20,095 bases of DNA from RGIG2206 sp045648425 (GCA_045648425.1 JAZRNV010000145.1:1-20095); one strand, 5' to 3'. Shown: positions 7,518 to 13,503, numbered from the stretch's first letter. The notes: generated by a model from the sequence alone, not told the origin. Program-made: numbers and translations.

Positions 7518-7889
7518 ATGCACGCACAAAAATACTCCCGTCAACGTGAAGCGGTCTATGCCGCCCTGCGAAGTGTTCGCACCCACCCTGTGGCTGCAGA
7601 GGTTTACGATCTTGTGCGGGCCGAAATCCCCGACATAAGTCTGGCTACCGTCTATCGCAATCTGTCACAGCTTGCCAAAAGCGGCAAGGCGCTTACCATC
7701 ACCGATGAAAAGGGCGTGGTTCACTTTGACGGCTACGTTCATCCCCACAACCATCTTTTTTGCGGCCAATGTCATCGGGTAGTGGATGTTGACATCCCCG
7801 TGGCCGTATCTATCCCCGACGGTTGTCAGCATAGGGTCGACGGCTATTCGGTGCTTTTCACGGGCACCTGTCAGGGCTGTTCCACCTAA
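7518..7889 (+). CDS. perR: Fur-family peroxide-responsive regulator (PerR-like)
   Basis: 123 residues from ATG at 7518, supported by GAGGTGAT upstream; the frame stays open further upstream but that part is promoter and operator. The protein has a winged helix (residues about 1-65, recognition region SLATVYRNLSQL) and a metal-binding dimer domain. The structural zinc ligands are C82/C85 (CGQC) and C118/C121 (CQGC). Aligned by eye with Bacillus PerR, the sensing ligands are all present: H23, D71, H77, H79 and D90 (equivalent to H37, D85, H91, H93, D104). Asp rather than Glu at the last position points to PerR over Fur. PerR with iron is inactivated by peroxide oxidation of its histidines. Its own promoter carries the palindromic box, and the next gene is a peroxide-reducing rubrerythrin, a classic PerR target. 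Confidence 0.92.
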   Translation: MHAQKYSRQREAVYAALRSVRTHPVAAEVYDLVRAEIPDISLATVYRNLSQLAKSGKALTITDEKGVVHFDGYVHPHNHLFCGQCHRVVDVDIPVAVSIPDGCQHRVDGYSVLFTGTCQGCST

Positions 7890-7947
7890 AAGGTTAACTA
7901 AGCTACGGCTTAATTATAAAAGATTTTAATTTTTGGAGGATTTTATT

Positions 7948-8490
7948 ATGAAAAAGTTTGTTTGCCAAATCTGCGGTTATGTTCACGAGGGAGATGCCGC
8001 TCCCGAAGCATGCCCCATCTGCAAGGCCCCTGCCGAGAAATTCGCTGAGCAAAGCGGCGAAAAGACCTGGGCTGCCGAGCACGTTGTAGGCGTTGCAAAG
8101 GGCGTTGACCAGCGCATTATCGACGGCCTTCGCGAGAATTTTAACGGCGAATGCACCGAGGTTGGTATGTATCTTGCAATGGCAAGAGTTGCCCACCGCG
8201 AGGGTTATCCCGAAATCGGTCTTTATTGGGAAAAGGCCGCTTATGAAGAGGCAGAGCACGCTGCAAAGTTTGCCGAGCTGCTTGGCGAAGTAATCACCGA
8301 CTCAACCAAAAAGAATCTCGAGATGCGTGTTGACGCCGAGAACGGCGCCACCGCCGGCAAGTTCGAGCTTGCCAAGCTTGCTAAAGAGCTGGGACTTGAT
8401 GCTATCCATGACACCGTTCACGAAATGGCCCGCGACGAAGCAAGACACGGCAAGGCATTTGAAGGACTTTTAACCCGTTATTTTAAGTAA
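7948..8490 (+). CDS. rbr: Reverse rubrerythrin (N-terminal rubredoxin, C-terminal diiron domain)
   Basis: 180 residues from ATG at 7948, with GGAGGA 7 bases upstream; an earlier in-frame ATG has no ribosome binding site. The N-terminus is a rubredoxin-like Fe(Cys)4 module (C6, C9, C22, C25: CQIC and CPIC). It is followed by a four-helix ferritin-like domain with diiron ligands in ENFNGECTE, YEEAEH and DEARHG. This domain order is that of the reverse rubrerythrins of Clostridium, which act as NADH-linked peroxidases together with rubredoxin reductase and protect strict anaerobes from peroxide and oxygen. It follows perR by 58 bases; a small TAAGC(TACG)GCTTA hairpin lies between (7899-7912) without a T-run, so co-transcription and PerR control are likely. 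A terminator follows. Confidence 0.94.
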   Translation: MKKFVCQICGYVHEGDAAPEACPICKAPAEKFAEQSGEKTWAAEHVVGVAKGVDQRIIDGLRENFNGECTEVGMYLAMARVAHREGYPEIGLYWEKAAYEEAEHAAKFAELLGEVITDSTKKNLEMRVDAENGATAGKFELAKLAKELGLDAIHDTVHEMARDEARHGKAFEGLLTRYFK

Positions 8491-8498
8491 TATCTTGA

Positions 8499-8527
8499 TT
8501 GAAAAACACGTAAAGATGTGCTATCAT
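8499..8527 (+). promoter_or_regulatory. Promoter embedded in the rubrerythrin terminator
   Basis: TTGAAA (8499-8504), a 17-bp spacer ending TGC, and TATCAT (8522-8527). The -10 lies at the apex of the terminator hairpin (8512-8544), so the predicted start (about 8534) falls at the beginning of its right arm. It would drive the membrane protein gene at 8562, for which no other promoter is visible. Confidence 0.65.
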
Positions 8528-8550
8528 AACGGTAGCACATCTTTTGTTTT
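8512..8550 (+). terminator. Intrinsic terminator of the perR-rbr unit
   Basis: A 12-bp perfect stem AAAGATGTGCTA (8512-8523) with TAGCACATCTTT (8533-8544), a 9-base loop, then TTTTGTTTT overlapping the end of the stem. Confidence 0.88.
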
Positions 8551-8561
8551 GGGGTGATATT

Positions 8562-8966
8562 GTGAAGAAAGCAAAAAAATATATTTACCCAATTATTTTT
8601 TCGGTAGGTTTTATAGTTTTGGGGAGGACAGTTGGGTTAATAGTTAATGCCTCCACTGGAACAGAGGGTTACCGCCGTCTTGGTATCGCACTTTTAATTT
8701 TGTTTGCATGGCTTTTAGTTGTACTGCCGATTTATTGCATACGATATAGTAAAATAATTCTTGACGAAAAACTAAAATTTTTATTTACCTTTTATAATGC
8801 ATTTGTTTTATCGCTTTTCTCCATCTTTCATTTGGAAGGCGCAAGATATATTTATTCTTCTATTCATTTCGTTTGGGTAGCACTTTTGACTTTGATTCCA
8901 CTACTGATACGATTGAATTTTACTAAAAAACACCACGAAAACAATTCAAACAAAACTCAAGAATAG
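8562..8966 (+). CDS. Small four-helix membrane protein of unknown function, AT-rich gene
   Basis: 134 residues from GTG at 8562, with GGGGTGAT about 7 bases upstream. An in-frame TTG at 8544 lies inside the terminator stem with no ribosome binding site and is rejected. Four hydrophobic segments are visible at about 8-29, 40-61, 71-91 and 98-118, with a basic N-terminus (KKAKK) and a hydrophilic Asn/Lys/His-rich tail, which suggests the N-terminus is inside. No motif is recognised. The gene is distinctly AT-rich and sits between the intact rubrerythrin gene and an 18-codon relic of a second one, so it may have arrived in an event that destroyed that copy. No clear terminator follows. Confidence 0.65.
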   Translation: MKKAKKYIYPIIFSVGFIVLGRTVGLIVNASTGTEGYRRLGIALLILFAWLLVVLPIYCIRYSKIILDEKLKFLFTFYNAFVLSLFSIFHLEGARYIYSSIHFVWVALLTLIPLLIRLNFTKKHHENNSNKTQE

Positions 8967-9038
8967 TGTGAAAAAGTGGGATTTTTGAAAATTAAATAAT
9001 AAAGCTCTTTATTTAAGCAGTTTCGAGCGTAGTTTCAA

Positions 9039-9095
9039 GACGAAGCTCGACACGGCAAGGCATTTGAAGGATTACTTGAAAGATATTTTAAGTAA
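9039..9095 (+). pseudogene. 3' relic of a second rubrerythrin gene
   Basis: Eighteen codons plus stop translate to DEARHGKAFEGLLERYFK, identical to the last 18 residues of the intact reverse rubrerythrin except Glu for Thr at one position. The DNA matches the end of that gene at about 46 of 57 bases, most differences being synonymous, so it is a diverged paralogue tail rather than a recent copy. Upstream bases (9000-9038) show no further similarity and no start codon with a ribosome binding site. A good terminator follows at 9106, as expected at the end of a former gene. Confidence 0.85.
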
Positions 9096-9105
9096 TTTTC
9101 TAAGA

Positions 9106-9129
9106 GAGTCGGTAACGACTCCCTTTTTT
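9106..9129 (+). terminator. Intrinsic terminator after the rubrerythrin relic
   Basis: A 6-bp stem GAGTCG/CGACTC closed by GTAA, a GNRA-type tetraloop, then CC and six T residues. It probably belonged to the lost rubrerythrin copy and may now serve the membrane protein gene at 8562. Confidence 0.85.
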
Positions 9130-9158
9130 GTAAATAATATAAGTAAGGAGGAACCAAT

Positions 9159-9548
9159 ATGAAAAAGCTTTTATATCTTGCACTGTCAGTCGCTCTTGCT
9201 TTAGCTTTGGTGGGATGTGCCAACGATGCCAATGTAACAAAAGGCACCGACTCTCGCCCTGCAGCATCGGTTTCCTCCAAAGCCGATGATACCTCCCCTG
9301 CGCCTGCCGATTACACTGCCTCTGCGGCAACAGCGGCAAAAATATCTAAAGAGCAGGCCAAGAGGATTGCTCTGAACCACGCAGGATTGTCAGCCGACTC
9401 TATACGTCGGTATAAAATCGAATCCGATGTGGAAAAGGGCACAAGAATCTACGAAATTGAGTTTGAGCAGGGCAGATATGAATATGACTATCATATCCAC
9501 GCCGACACCGGCAAGGTGTTGAAGGTAAAAAAAGAGCTTTCGGACTGA
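9159..9548 (+). CDS. PepSY-domain lipoprotein
   Basis: 129 residues. The N-terminus MKKLLYLALSVALALALVGC is a lipoprotein signal with the lipobox ending at Cys 20, so the mature protein is lipid-anchored on the outer face of the membrane. A low-complexity Ser/Ala/Pro/Thr linker (about 21-60) leads to one PepSY domain (about 62-126), starting ISKEQAKRIALNHAG and ending with the typical YDYHIHADTGKVLKVKKE. PepSY domains are associated with protease inhibition or regulation of wall-active proteins, but the partner is unknown. AAGGAGG precedes the ATG. The promoter is unclear; only a weak TATAAG at 9138-9143 was found, with no good -35. A strong terminator follows at 9559. Confidence 0.9.
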   Translation: MKKLLYLALSVALALALVGCANDANVTKGTDSRPAASVSSKADDTSPAPADYTASAATAAKISKEQAKRIALNHAGLSADSIRRYKIESDVEKGTRIYEIEFEQGRYEYDYHIHADTGKVLKVKKELSD

Positions 9549-9558
9549 CATTTAAGTT

Positions 9559-9595
9559 AATCGGACTATGGGTTTTGCCCATAGTCCGATTTTTT
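9559..9595 (+). terminator. Intrinsic terminator after the PepSY lipoprotein
   Basis: A 14-bp perfect stem AATCGGACTATGGG (9559-9572) with its complement at 9578-9591, a 5-base loop TTTTG and a T-run. It lies between convergent genes. Confidence 0.93.
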
Positions 9596-9616
9596 ATTTA
9601 CAAATATCACATTTTG

Positions 9617-10120
9617 TTATGCTTCATCATCGTCTTGCCTTGAATAGGGCTTCATAAAGGGAGAATCATCGGGCAAAACCACAGCCGCAGAAACATATAT
9701 CCCCAAGGGATAAATCTCGTCAAAATCTTCTGCGGGGGCCTTTCGCAGGGTAATGCTCACGCCCCTCACATCCTGCGCGTCGCAATCGGGCTCTTTAATC
9801 AACCCTACCGGATAGGCATAGGTTTTGAGCAGATAGAGAGATTTATAGGTATCCCGCATTGCAAAGCGAGCCATTCGCTCAATGTTTTCTTTCAGCACAT
9901 CCAACATAACCGTCAAAGCCGTAGTTTCATTATAAAAGCGGGCAACGGTAATATCATCCATACCCATCTCACCCTGCAGCTCGTCCAGCTCGCTTTCAAT
10001 CAGATATGGCTTTAGCGCCTTTTTATTAAGCGCATAAAAATAATCCTGCCAATTATCCTTCTCCAAGGCAAGCTTGATTTTTTCAGCGGCCTCTGCCTGT
10101 GATTTATAAACTATGCCCAT
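9617..10120 (-). CDS. Hypothetical protein, 167 residues
   Basis: A soluble, acidic protein with no signal peptide or membrane segment. The N-terminal half looks helical (SQAEAAEKIKLALEKDNWQDYFYALNKKALKPYL, quoted here in parts: SQAEAAEKIKLALEKDNWQ and DYFYALNKKALKPYL). The C-terminal half looks more beta-like (RGVSITLRKAPAEDF, YPLGIYVSAAVVLPDDSPF) and ends in an acidic tail, RQDDDEA. The start is supported by AAAAGGGGTGG upstream and a near-consensus promoter. I do not recognise the family. It is a single-gene unit divergent from the family 4 glycosyltransferase; no functional link is visible. Base composition resembles the core genes of the window rather than the AT-rich orphans, so it is probably a normal chromosomal gene of a lineage-restricted family. 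Confidence 0.75.
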   Translation of the reverse strand: MGIVYKSQAEAAEKIKLALEKDNWQDYFYALNKKALKPYLIESELDELQGEMGMDDITVARFYNETTALTVMLDVLKENIERMARFAMRDTYKSLYLLKTYAYPVGLIKEPDCDAQDVRGVSITLRKAPAEDFDEIYPLGIYVSAAVVLPDDSPFMKPYSRQDDDEA

Positions 10121-10141
10121 AAAACCACCCCTTTTATCTGT

Positions 10142-10170
10142 ATTTTACCCATTCCCATCCCTTATGTCAA
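10142..10170 (-). promoter_or_regulatory. Sigma-A promoter of the 167-residue protein gene
   Basis: On the minus strand, TTGACA (10165-10170), a 17-bp spacer and TAAAAT (10142-10147). The predicted start is near 10135, leaving a leader of about 15 bases that still carries the GGGGTGG ribosome binding site. Confidence 0.8.
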
Positions 10171-10197
10171 GTTATCGACTTTTTGCATCCTTTTCGG

Positions 10198-10226
10198 TTG
10201 AAATAAATATGCATTTATGCTAAAAT
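10198..10226 (+). promoter_or_regulatory. Sigma-A promoter of the family 4 glycosyltransferase gene
   Basis: TTGAAA (10198-10203), a 17-bp spacer and TAAAAT (10221-10226) preceded by TGC. It is divergent from the promoter at 10142-10170 and 28 bp away from it. Confidence 0.75.
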
Positions 10227-10258
10227 GTAAATATAAAATTATGTTAGGATGATTGGGC

Positions 10259-11326
10259 TTGAAGCTATTGTTTACATTGGGCGCCCTGGGCCACGGCGGT
10301 GGAGAGAGAGTCGTATCGGTTTTGGCGAGCGAGCTTGCCCGCCTGGGCCACGAGGTCGAGATTATGCTCTATTATGACCGCGAAATCTGGTATCCCCTTC
10401 ACCCGGCCGTCAAGGTGATTGCCGAAGAAAAAGAGCTGGGCAAAAAGGGCATCTTAAGCCATTTGAGCTTTAAAAGAAAATATGTTAAAAAGGGCGAGTT
10501 TGATGCAGTAATATCCTTTCTCGCCCCCTTCAATATGCTAACCGTCGTCTCACTTTTGGGCGTCAAAACTCCCCTTATTGTTGCCGACCGCAACGATCCT
10601 CGCCGCATACCCTCCAACAAGCTTGTGCGCCTTGCACGCAATTTTCTTTATCGCTTTGCCGACTGCACTGTGCTTCAAACCAAGGCCAACCAAAGCTATT
10701 TTGCCAAGGCCATCCAAAAGAAAAGCCAAGTTATCTACAACCCAATCGACCTGGGAAAATATACTGGCATTGGGTTGACGGCACAAAAATCCAAACGGAT
10801 AGTGTCGGTAGGTCGCCTGACCCGTCAAAAAAACCAAATTATGCTGCTTGAGGCCTTTTGCAAATTTGCAAAAGCTCACCCCGACTACCGTCTCACCATA
10901 TACGGCGATGGAGATTTCCGTCCTCAGCTTGAGCAAAAGGTTGCCGAGCTGGGTCTGACCGAGTGGGTAGATCTGCCCGGCGGTATCAAGGATGTGCCCG
11001 AAGCCATTAAGGATGCCGAGTTTTTCGTCTTATCCTCCGATTTTGAAGGTATGCCCAACGCGTTGATTGAAGCAATGTGTGTCGGTCTGCCGGTTATATC
11101 CACCGCCGTTTCGGGAGCAACCGATCTGGTTATAGATGGCGAAAACGGACTTCTTACCCAATGCGGCAACACCGAAGAACTAACTATGGCGATGGAGAGA
11201 ATGGCCACCGACGCTGGGCTGCGCCAAAAAACGGCACAAAATGCCGCTCTTTTGGCCGATGAGCTTACCCTTGACAAAATCACCGACAAGTGGCTCGACT
11301 GTATTAAAAAGGTTGCCAATAAATAA
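10259..11326 (+). CDS. Family 4 (GT-B fold) glycosyltransferase
   Basis: About 355 residues. TTG at 10259 is chosen because AGGA at 10246-10249 is 9 bases away; an in-frame TTG at 10253 would leave only 3. The N-terminal acceptor domain starts KLLFTLGALGHGGGERVV, with the glycine-rich loop of GT4 enzymes. The C-terminal nucleotide-sugar domain has SVGRLTRQKNQIMLLEAF, LTIYGDG and the EX7E motif in FEGMPNALIEAM (E263, E271), then GLPVISTAVSGATDLVIDG. It is probably a retaining transferase of cell-surface polysaccharide or glycolipid synthesis at the inner membrane face. Donor and acceptor cannot be deduced. It has its own promoter and terminator, with no other glycan genes adjacent, which is unusual for a capsule-type transferase and suggests a stand-alone role. 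Confidence 0.9.
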   Translation: MKLLFTLGALGHGGGERVVSVLASELARLGHEVEIMLYYDREIWYPLHPAVKVIAEEKELGKKGILSHLSFKRKYVKKGEFDAVISFLAPFNMLTVVSLLGVKTPLIVADRNDPRRIPSNKLVRLARNFLYRFADCTVLQTKANQSYFAKAIQKKSQVIYNPIDLGKYTGIGLTAQKSKRIVSVGRLTRQKNQIMLLEAFCKFAKAHPDYRLTIYGDGDFRPQLEQKVAELGLTEWVDLPGGIKDVPEAIKDAEFFVLSSDFEGMPNALIEAMCVGLPVISTAVSGATDLVIDGENGLLTQCGNTEELTMAMERMATDAGLRQKTAQNAALLADELTLDKITDKWLDCIKKVANK

Positions 11327-11330
11327 AATC

Positions 11331-11367
11331 ACACGGTTGATGAAAAACATCATCAACCGTGTTTTTT
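11331..11367 (+). terminator. Intrinsic terminator after the family 4 glycosyltransferase
   Basis: A 12-bp perfect stem ACACGGTTGATG (11331-11342) with CATCAACCGTGT (11351-11362), an 8-base loop, then TTTTT. It overlaps by two bases the stop codon of the convergent gene at 11366. Confidence 0.92.
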
Positions 11368-11632
11368 AGTATTTTATAAAAGGTAAAATCGACCACAACA
11401 GACGCCGTTTTTTCTTTTTCCAATGACGTTTTTCACTGCCGTGGGTGCGTTTGATTTCAATATTAATGCGCTGAATTTCTTGCGATATAGTTATAAAATG
11501 CTGTATAACCGAAACCACAACAAACAATCCGATTATCAAAAGAATTATAAAAAACAAATAATCCACTTTAAAAATGGGCTCGATGTCTGCCTTGCCTTGA
11601 AGTATGCCAAAAAACATTGCCGGGATAGTCAC
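11366..11632 (-). CDS. Small single-span membrane protein, hypothetical
   Basis: Up to 88 residues with one strong membrane helix (about 24-46, DYLFFIILLIIGLFVVVSVI), then a helical charged region and a very basic C-terminus (HGSEKRHWKKKKRRLLW). The start is uncertain: GTG at 11632 has a purine run directly against it, and ATG at 11617 has no well-placed ribosome binding site. A stop codon lies three codons upstream of the GTG, so no longer form exists. A weak promoter (TTGCAA at 11693-11698, 17 bp, TAATAT at 11670-11675 on the minus strand) is possible. The gene is AT-rich like the other orphans here. It may be genuine or the remnant of a larger gene. No family is recognised. Confidence 0.45.
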   Translation of the reverse strand: MTIPAMFFGILQGKADIEPIFKVDYLFFIILLIIGLFVVVSVIQHFITISQEIQRINIEIKRTHGSEKRHWKKKKRRLLWSILPFIKY

Positions 11633-11744
11633 TCTCTTTCAGGGAACAGAAAATACATTCTTTGACAATATATTACCACTATTTTGTAAAAATTGCAATA
11701 CTTAATTTGTAAACTTTTGTTCACACTTTCTTTTGTTCTTTACC

Positions 11745-11783
11745 TTGACTTTGTTTGATTTAGGTGTAAAATTAATATATAAT
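11745..11783 (+). promoter_or_regulatory. Two overlapping promoters upstream of mscS
   Basis: The first is TTGACT (11745-11750), 16 bp, TAAAAT (11767-11772). The second, shifted by about one helical turn, is TTGATT (11755-11760), 17 bp, TATAAT (11778-11783). Both lead to starts just upstream of the CAGGAG ribosome binding site (predicted near 11779 and 11790). Confidence 0.7.
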
Positions 11784-11803
11784 ATTAAACAGGAGTTGAT
11801 TTT

Positions 11804-12625
11804 ATGAAATTTGAAGAAATTTTAGAAAAAATTATCGACACCGTGGTTGAGTTTGCCACCTCCTTCGGCTTTAAGCTGGTTGAAGCCATCATCGTTTTGG
11901 TGGTTGGTTTGTGGCTGATTAAAATTATCAAAAAATTCATCCGCAAGTCTCCCCGCCTTGACAAGCTTGATGCCAGTCTGCGCTCCTTCTTGAGCAGCTT
12001 TGCATCCTTTGCCCTGGCCGTGGTGCTCATTATAACCATAGTTGCAATTTTAGGCGTACCCGTCACCTCCTTTCTGACGGTGCTTGCCTCTTGCGGTGTT
12101 GCTATCGGCTTGGCACTGCAGGGCTCTTTGGCCAACTTTGCAGGCGGCATAATGATTTTGCTCTTTAAGCCCTTCCGCGTTGGCGATTTTATCGACGCCT
12201 CAGGTCAGTCGGGCACAGTTAAAGACATTACCGTTGTTTACACTGTTCTTCTTACCCCCGACAACAAACAAATCACCATTCCCAACGGCACCCTTACCAA
12301 CTCAGTTATAACTAACTTTTCTACCGAAAGCACCCGTCGTGTCGACCTCACCTTTAGCGTGGCCTATGACAGTGACGGAGAATTGGTTAAATCGTTGCTT
12401 ACCAATTTGGCAACCAAGCACCCCTTGGTTTTGAGCGACCCCGCTCCCTTTGTTAAAATGTCAAAGCACGGCGACAGCGCCATCGAATACATCGTCAGAG
12501 TATGGTGCAATAAGGAAGATTATTGGACAATCAATTTTGACCTTACCGAGCAGGTTAAGGTTGCGTTTGACGAAAACAACATTAAAATCCCCTTCCCCCA
12601 GATGGAAGTTCACATCGACAAATAA
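11804..12625 (+). CDS. mscS: Small-conductance mechanosensitive channel MscS
   Basis: 273 residues, the standard length for a minimal MscS. Three membrane helices are at about 17-40, 63-84 and 88-122. The pore-lining third helix is glycine/alanine-rich, GVAIGLALQGSLANFAGG, followed by the family signature IMILLFKPFRVGDFI. The beta-rich vestibule domain includes TVYTVLLTPDNKQITIPNG, and the C-terminal alpha/beta portion ends at FPQMEVHIDK. The channel forms a heptamer in the cytoplasmic membrane that opens on tension to release solutes during osmotic downshock. GGAG precedes the ATG by 8 bases. It is a single transcription unit with tandem promoters and a strong terminator. Confidence 0.95.
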   Translation: MKFEEILEKIIDTVVEFATSFGFKLVEAIIVLVVGLWLIKIIKKFIRKSPRLDKLDASLRSFLSSFASFALAVVLIITIVAILGVPVTSFLTVLASCGVAIGLALQGSLANFAGGIMILLFKPFRVGDFIDASGQSGTVKDITVVYTVLLTPDNKQITIPNGTLTNSVITNFSTESTRRVDLTFSVAYDSDGELVKSLLTNLATKHPLVLSDPAPFVKMSKHGDSAIEYIVRVWCNKEDYWTINFDLTEQVKVAFDENNIKIPFPQMEVHIDK

Positions 12626-12684
12626 ACAACTCTTTCGAATTAATCGGCTGTGCTCAAAAGGCGCGAAAAAAACAAACCACTATA

Positions 12685-12721
12685 AAAAAACTCTCTGCTG
12701 AAATTCAGCAGAGAGTTTTTT
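12685..12721. terminator. Bidirectional intrinsic terminator between mscS and the RHH gene
   Basis: A 16-bp perfect stem: six A, then CTCTCTGCTG (12691-12700), loop AAATT, CAGCAGAGAG (12706-12715), then six T. With A on one side and T on the other it can stop transcription from both directions. It overlaps the stop codon of the convergent gene. Confidence 0.93.
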
Positions 12722-12920
12722 ATTTACGAGTTGGCTTTACGTTTGATGCCGGTGTAATGTTGCCGTCAATAGTGCCGTTAGTTTCTTCAAAAGACTTAAT
12801 ATTTTCTCTAATCAAAACAAGAACTTGACTGTTAACACTTCTACCTTCGTAATCGGCAATGTAAGCTATTTTATTTAACATTTCTTCTTCAATCCTTATT
12901 GAAACACTTTTGATAGCCAT
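12720..12920 (-). CDS. Arc-type ribbon-helix-helix DNA-binding protein
   Basis: 66 residues from ATG at 12920, with GAGGTG 4 bases upstream; an ATG 12 bases earlier overlaps that ribosome binding site and is rejected. The N-terminus MAIKSVSIRIEEEMLNKIA fits the beta strand and first helix of a ribbon-helix-helix fold, and YEGRSVNSQVLVLIRENIKSFEE resembles phage P22 Arc around NGRSVNSEI (quoted: YEGRSVNSQVLVLIRENI, then KSFEE). The tail (residues about 50-66) looks disordered and ends basic, KPTRK. Such proteins bind operators as dimers or tetramers. The gene is divergent from the SLOG-type gene, and the region between contains a repeated TAGATATACT motif, so it probably regulates that gene and itself. 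It could instead be a lone antitoxin, but no toxin gene is adjacent. Confidence 0.85.
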   Translation of the reverse strand: MAIKSVSIRIEEEMLNKIAYIADYEGRSVNSQVLVLIRENIKSFEETNGTIDGNITPASNVKPTRK

Positions 12921-12957
12921 AATACACCTCATTTATAAATATATTATGTATTTATTT

Positions 12958-13003
12958 TAGATATACTATGTGCTATAATGTTAAAGGTAGATATACTGTA
13001 TAT
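12958..13003. promoter_or_regulatory. Promoter and operator-like repeats between the RHH and SLOG genes
   Basis: TAGATATACT occurs as a direct repeat at 12958-12967 and 12988-12997, exactly 30 bp apart (about three helical turns). The second copy opens into a perfect 13-bp palindrome, ATATAC T GTATAT (12991-13003). Between the copies lies the extended -10 TGCTATAAT (-10 hexamer 12974-12979) reading rightward to the gene at 13027; its -35 is poor. Arc-type regulators are known to contact TAGA subsites, which fits the neighbouring ribbon-helix-helix gene. Confidence 0.6.
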
Positions 13004-13026
13004 TTATTATTTTTAGGAGTAGCACT

Positions 13027-13503
13027 ATGGAAAACAACACTTGCTGTTTTTTCGGCCACAAAAATATAAACGAAACCGAGCATCTAAAAACAAAGCTTTT
13101 AGAGATAATTGAAAAACTGATTATTGTTGAAAAGGTTGACACTTTTCTTTTTGGCAGCAAAAGTAAATTTAACAGCTTGTGCCTTGATACTGTAACCCGA
13201 ATAAAAGAAAAATACCCTCATATAAAACGTGTATATATACGGGCAAGTTATCCTGACATAAGCGAAGATTATAAAGAATATTTACTTAAAAGCTATGAGG
13301 ACACCTATTACCCTGAGAAAATAATAAACTCAGGAAAAGCGGCTTATGTAGAGCGTAATTATGAAATGATAGATAAAAGCCAATTTTGCGTAGTTTACTA
13401 CGACAAACAGTATGCGCCAACCAACCGTAAAAGCGGAACCAAAACTGCTCTTGATTATGCTGTTAAGCACGGTAAAAACATTATTATGGCATCATTACCG
13501 TAA
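13027..13503 (+). CDS. SLOG-superfamily protein (YpsA/DUF1273-like)
   Basis: 158 residues; AGGAG lies 7 bases before the ATG. The N-terminus CCFFGHKNI matches the opening strand and loop of YpsA/DUF1273-like SLOG proteins. Further signs are VDTFLFGSKSKFN (a GSxSxF-type phosphate loop region), RASYPDISEDYKEYL and a C-terminal SGTKTALDYAVKHGKNI. SLOG proteins have a Rossmann-like fold that binds nucleotide or nucleotide-derived ligands; members act as sensors in stress and defence systems or as hydrolases. The actual ligand is unknown. It is AT-rich, divergent from an Arc-type regulator and closed by a strong terminator, so this two-gene locus looks like a self-contained, perhaps mobile, module. 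Confidence 0.8.
   Translation: MENNTCCFFGHKNINETEHLKTKLLEIIEKLIIVEKVDTFLFGSKSKFNSLCLDTVTRIKEKYPHIKRVYIRASYPDISEDYKEYLLKSYEDTYYPEKIINSGKAAYVERNYEMIDKSQFCVVYYDKQYAPTNRKSGTKTALDYAVKHGKNIIMASLP

Noticed and set aside
7899..7912. TAAGC(TACG)GCTTA hairpin between perR and the rubrerythrin gene as a terminator
   Set aside because: Only 5 bp of stem and no T-run, so it would at most attenuate; it is noted in the rubrerythrin entry.
8992..9016. AT-rich inverted repeat TTAAATAA/TTATTTAA as terminator of the small membrane protein gene
   Set aside because: The stem is only A-T pairs and no T-run follows, so it would be weak; the hairpin at 9106 is a better end.
11423..11665. 80-codon plus-strand frame opposite the small membrane protein gene
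   Set aside because: No promoter or ribosome binding site, and the sequence has no signal, helix or motif; the minus-strand frame with a clear membrane helix is more credible.
12720..13503. Reading the RHH/SLOG pair as a classical toxin-antitoxin system
   Set aside because: The genes are divergent rather than overlapping in one operon, and the SLOG protein has no known toxin fold; regulator and target is the simpler reading.
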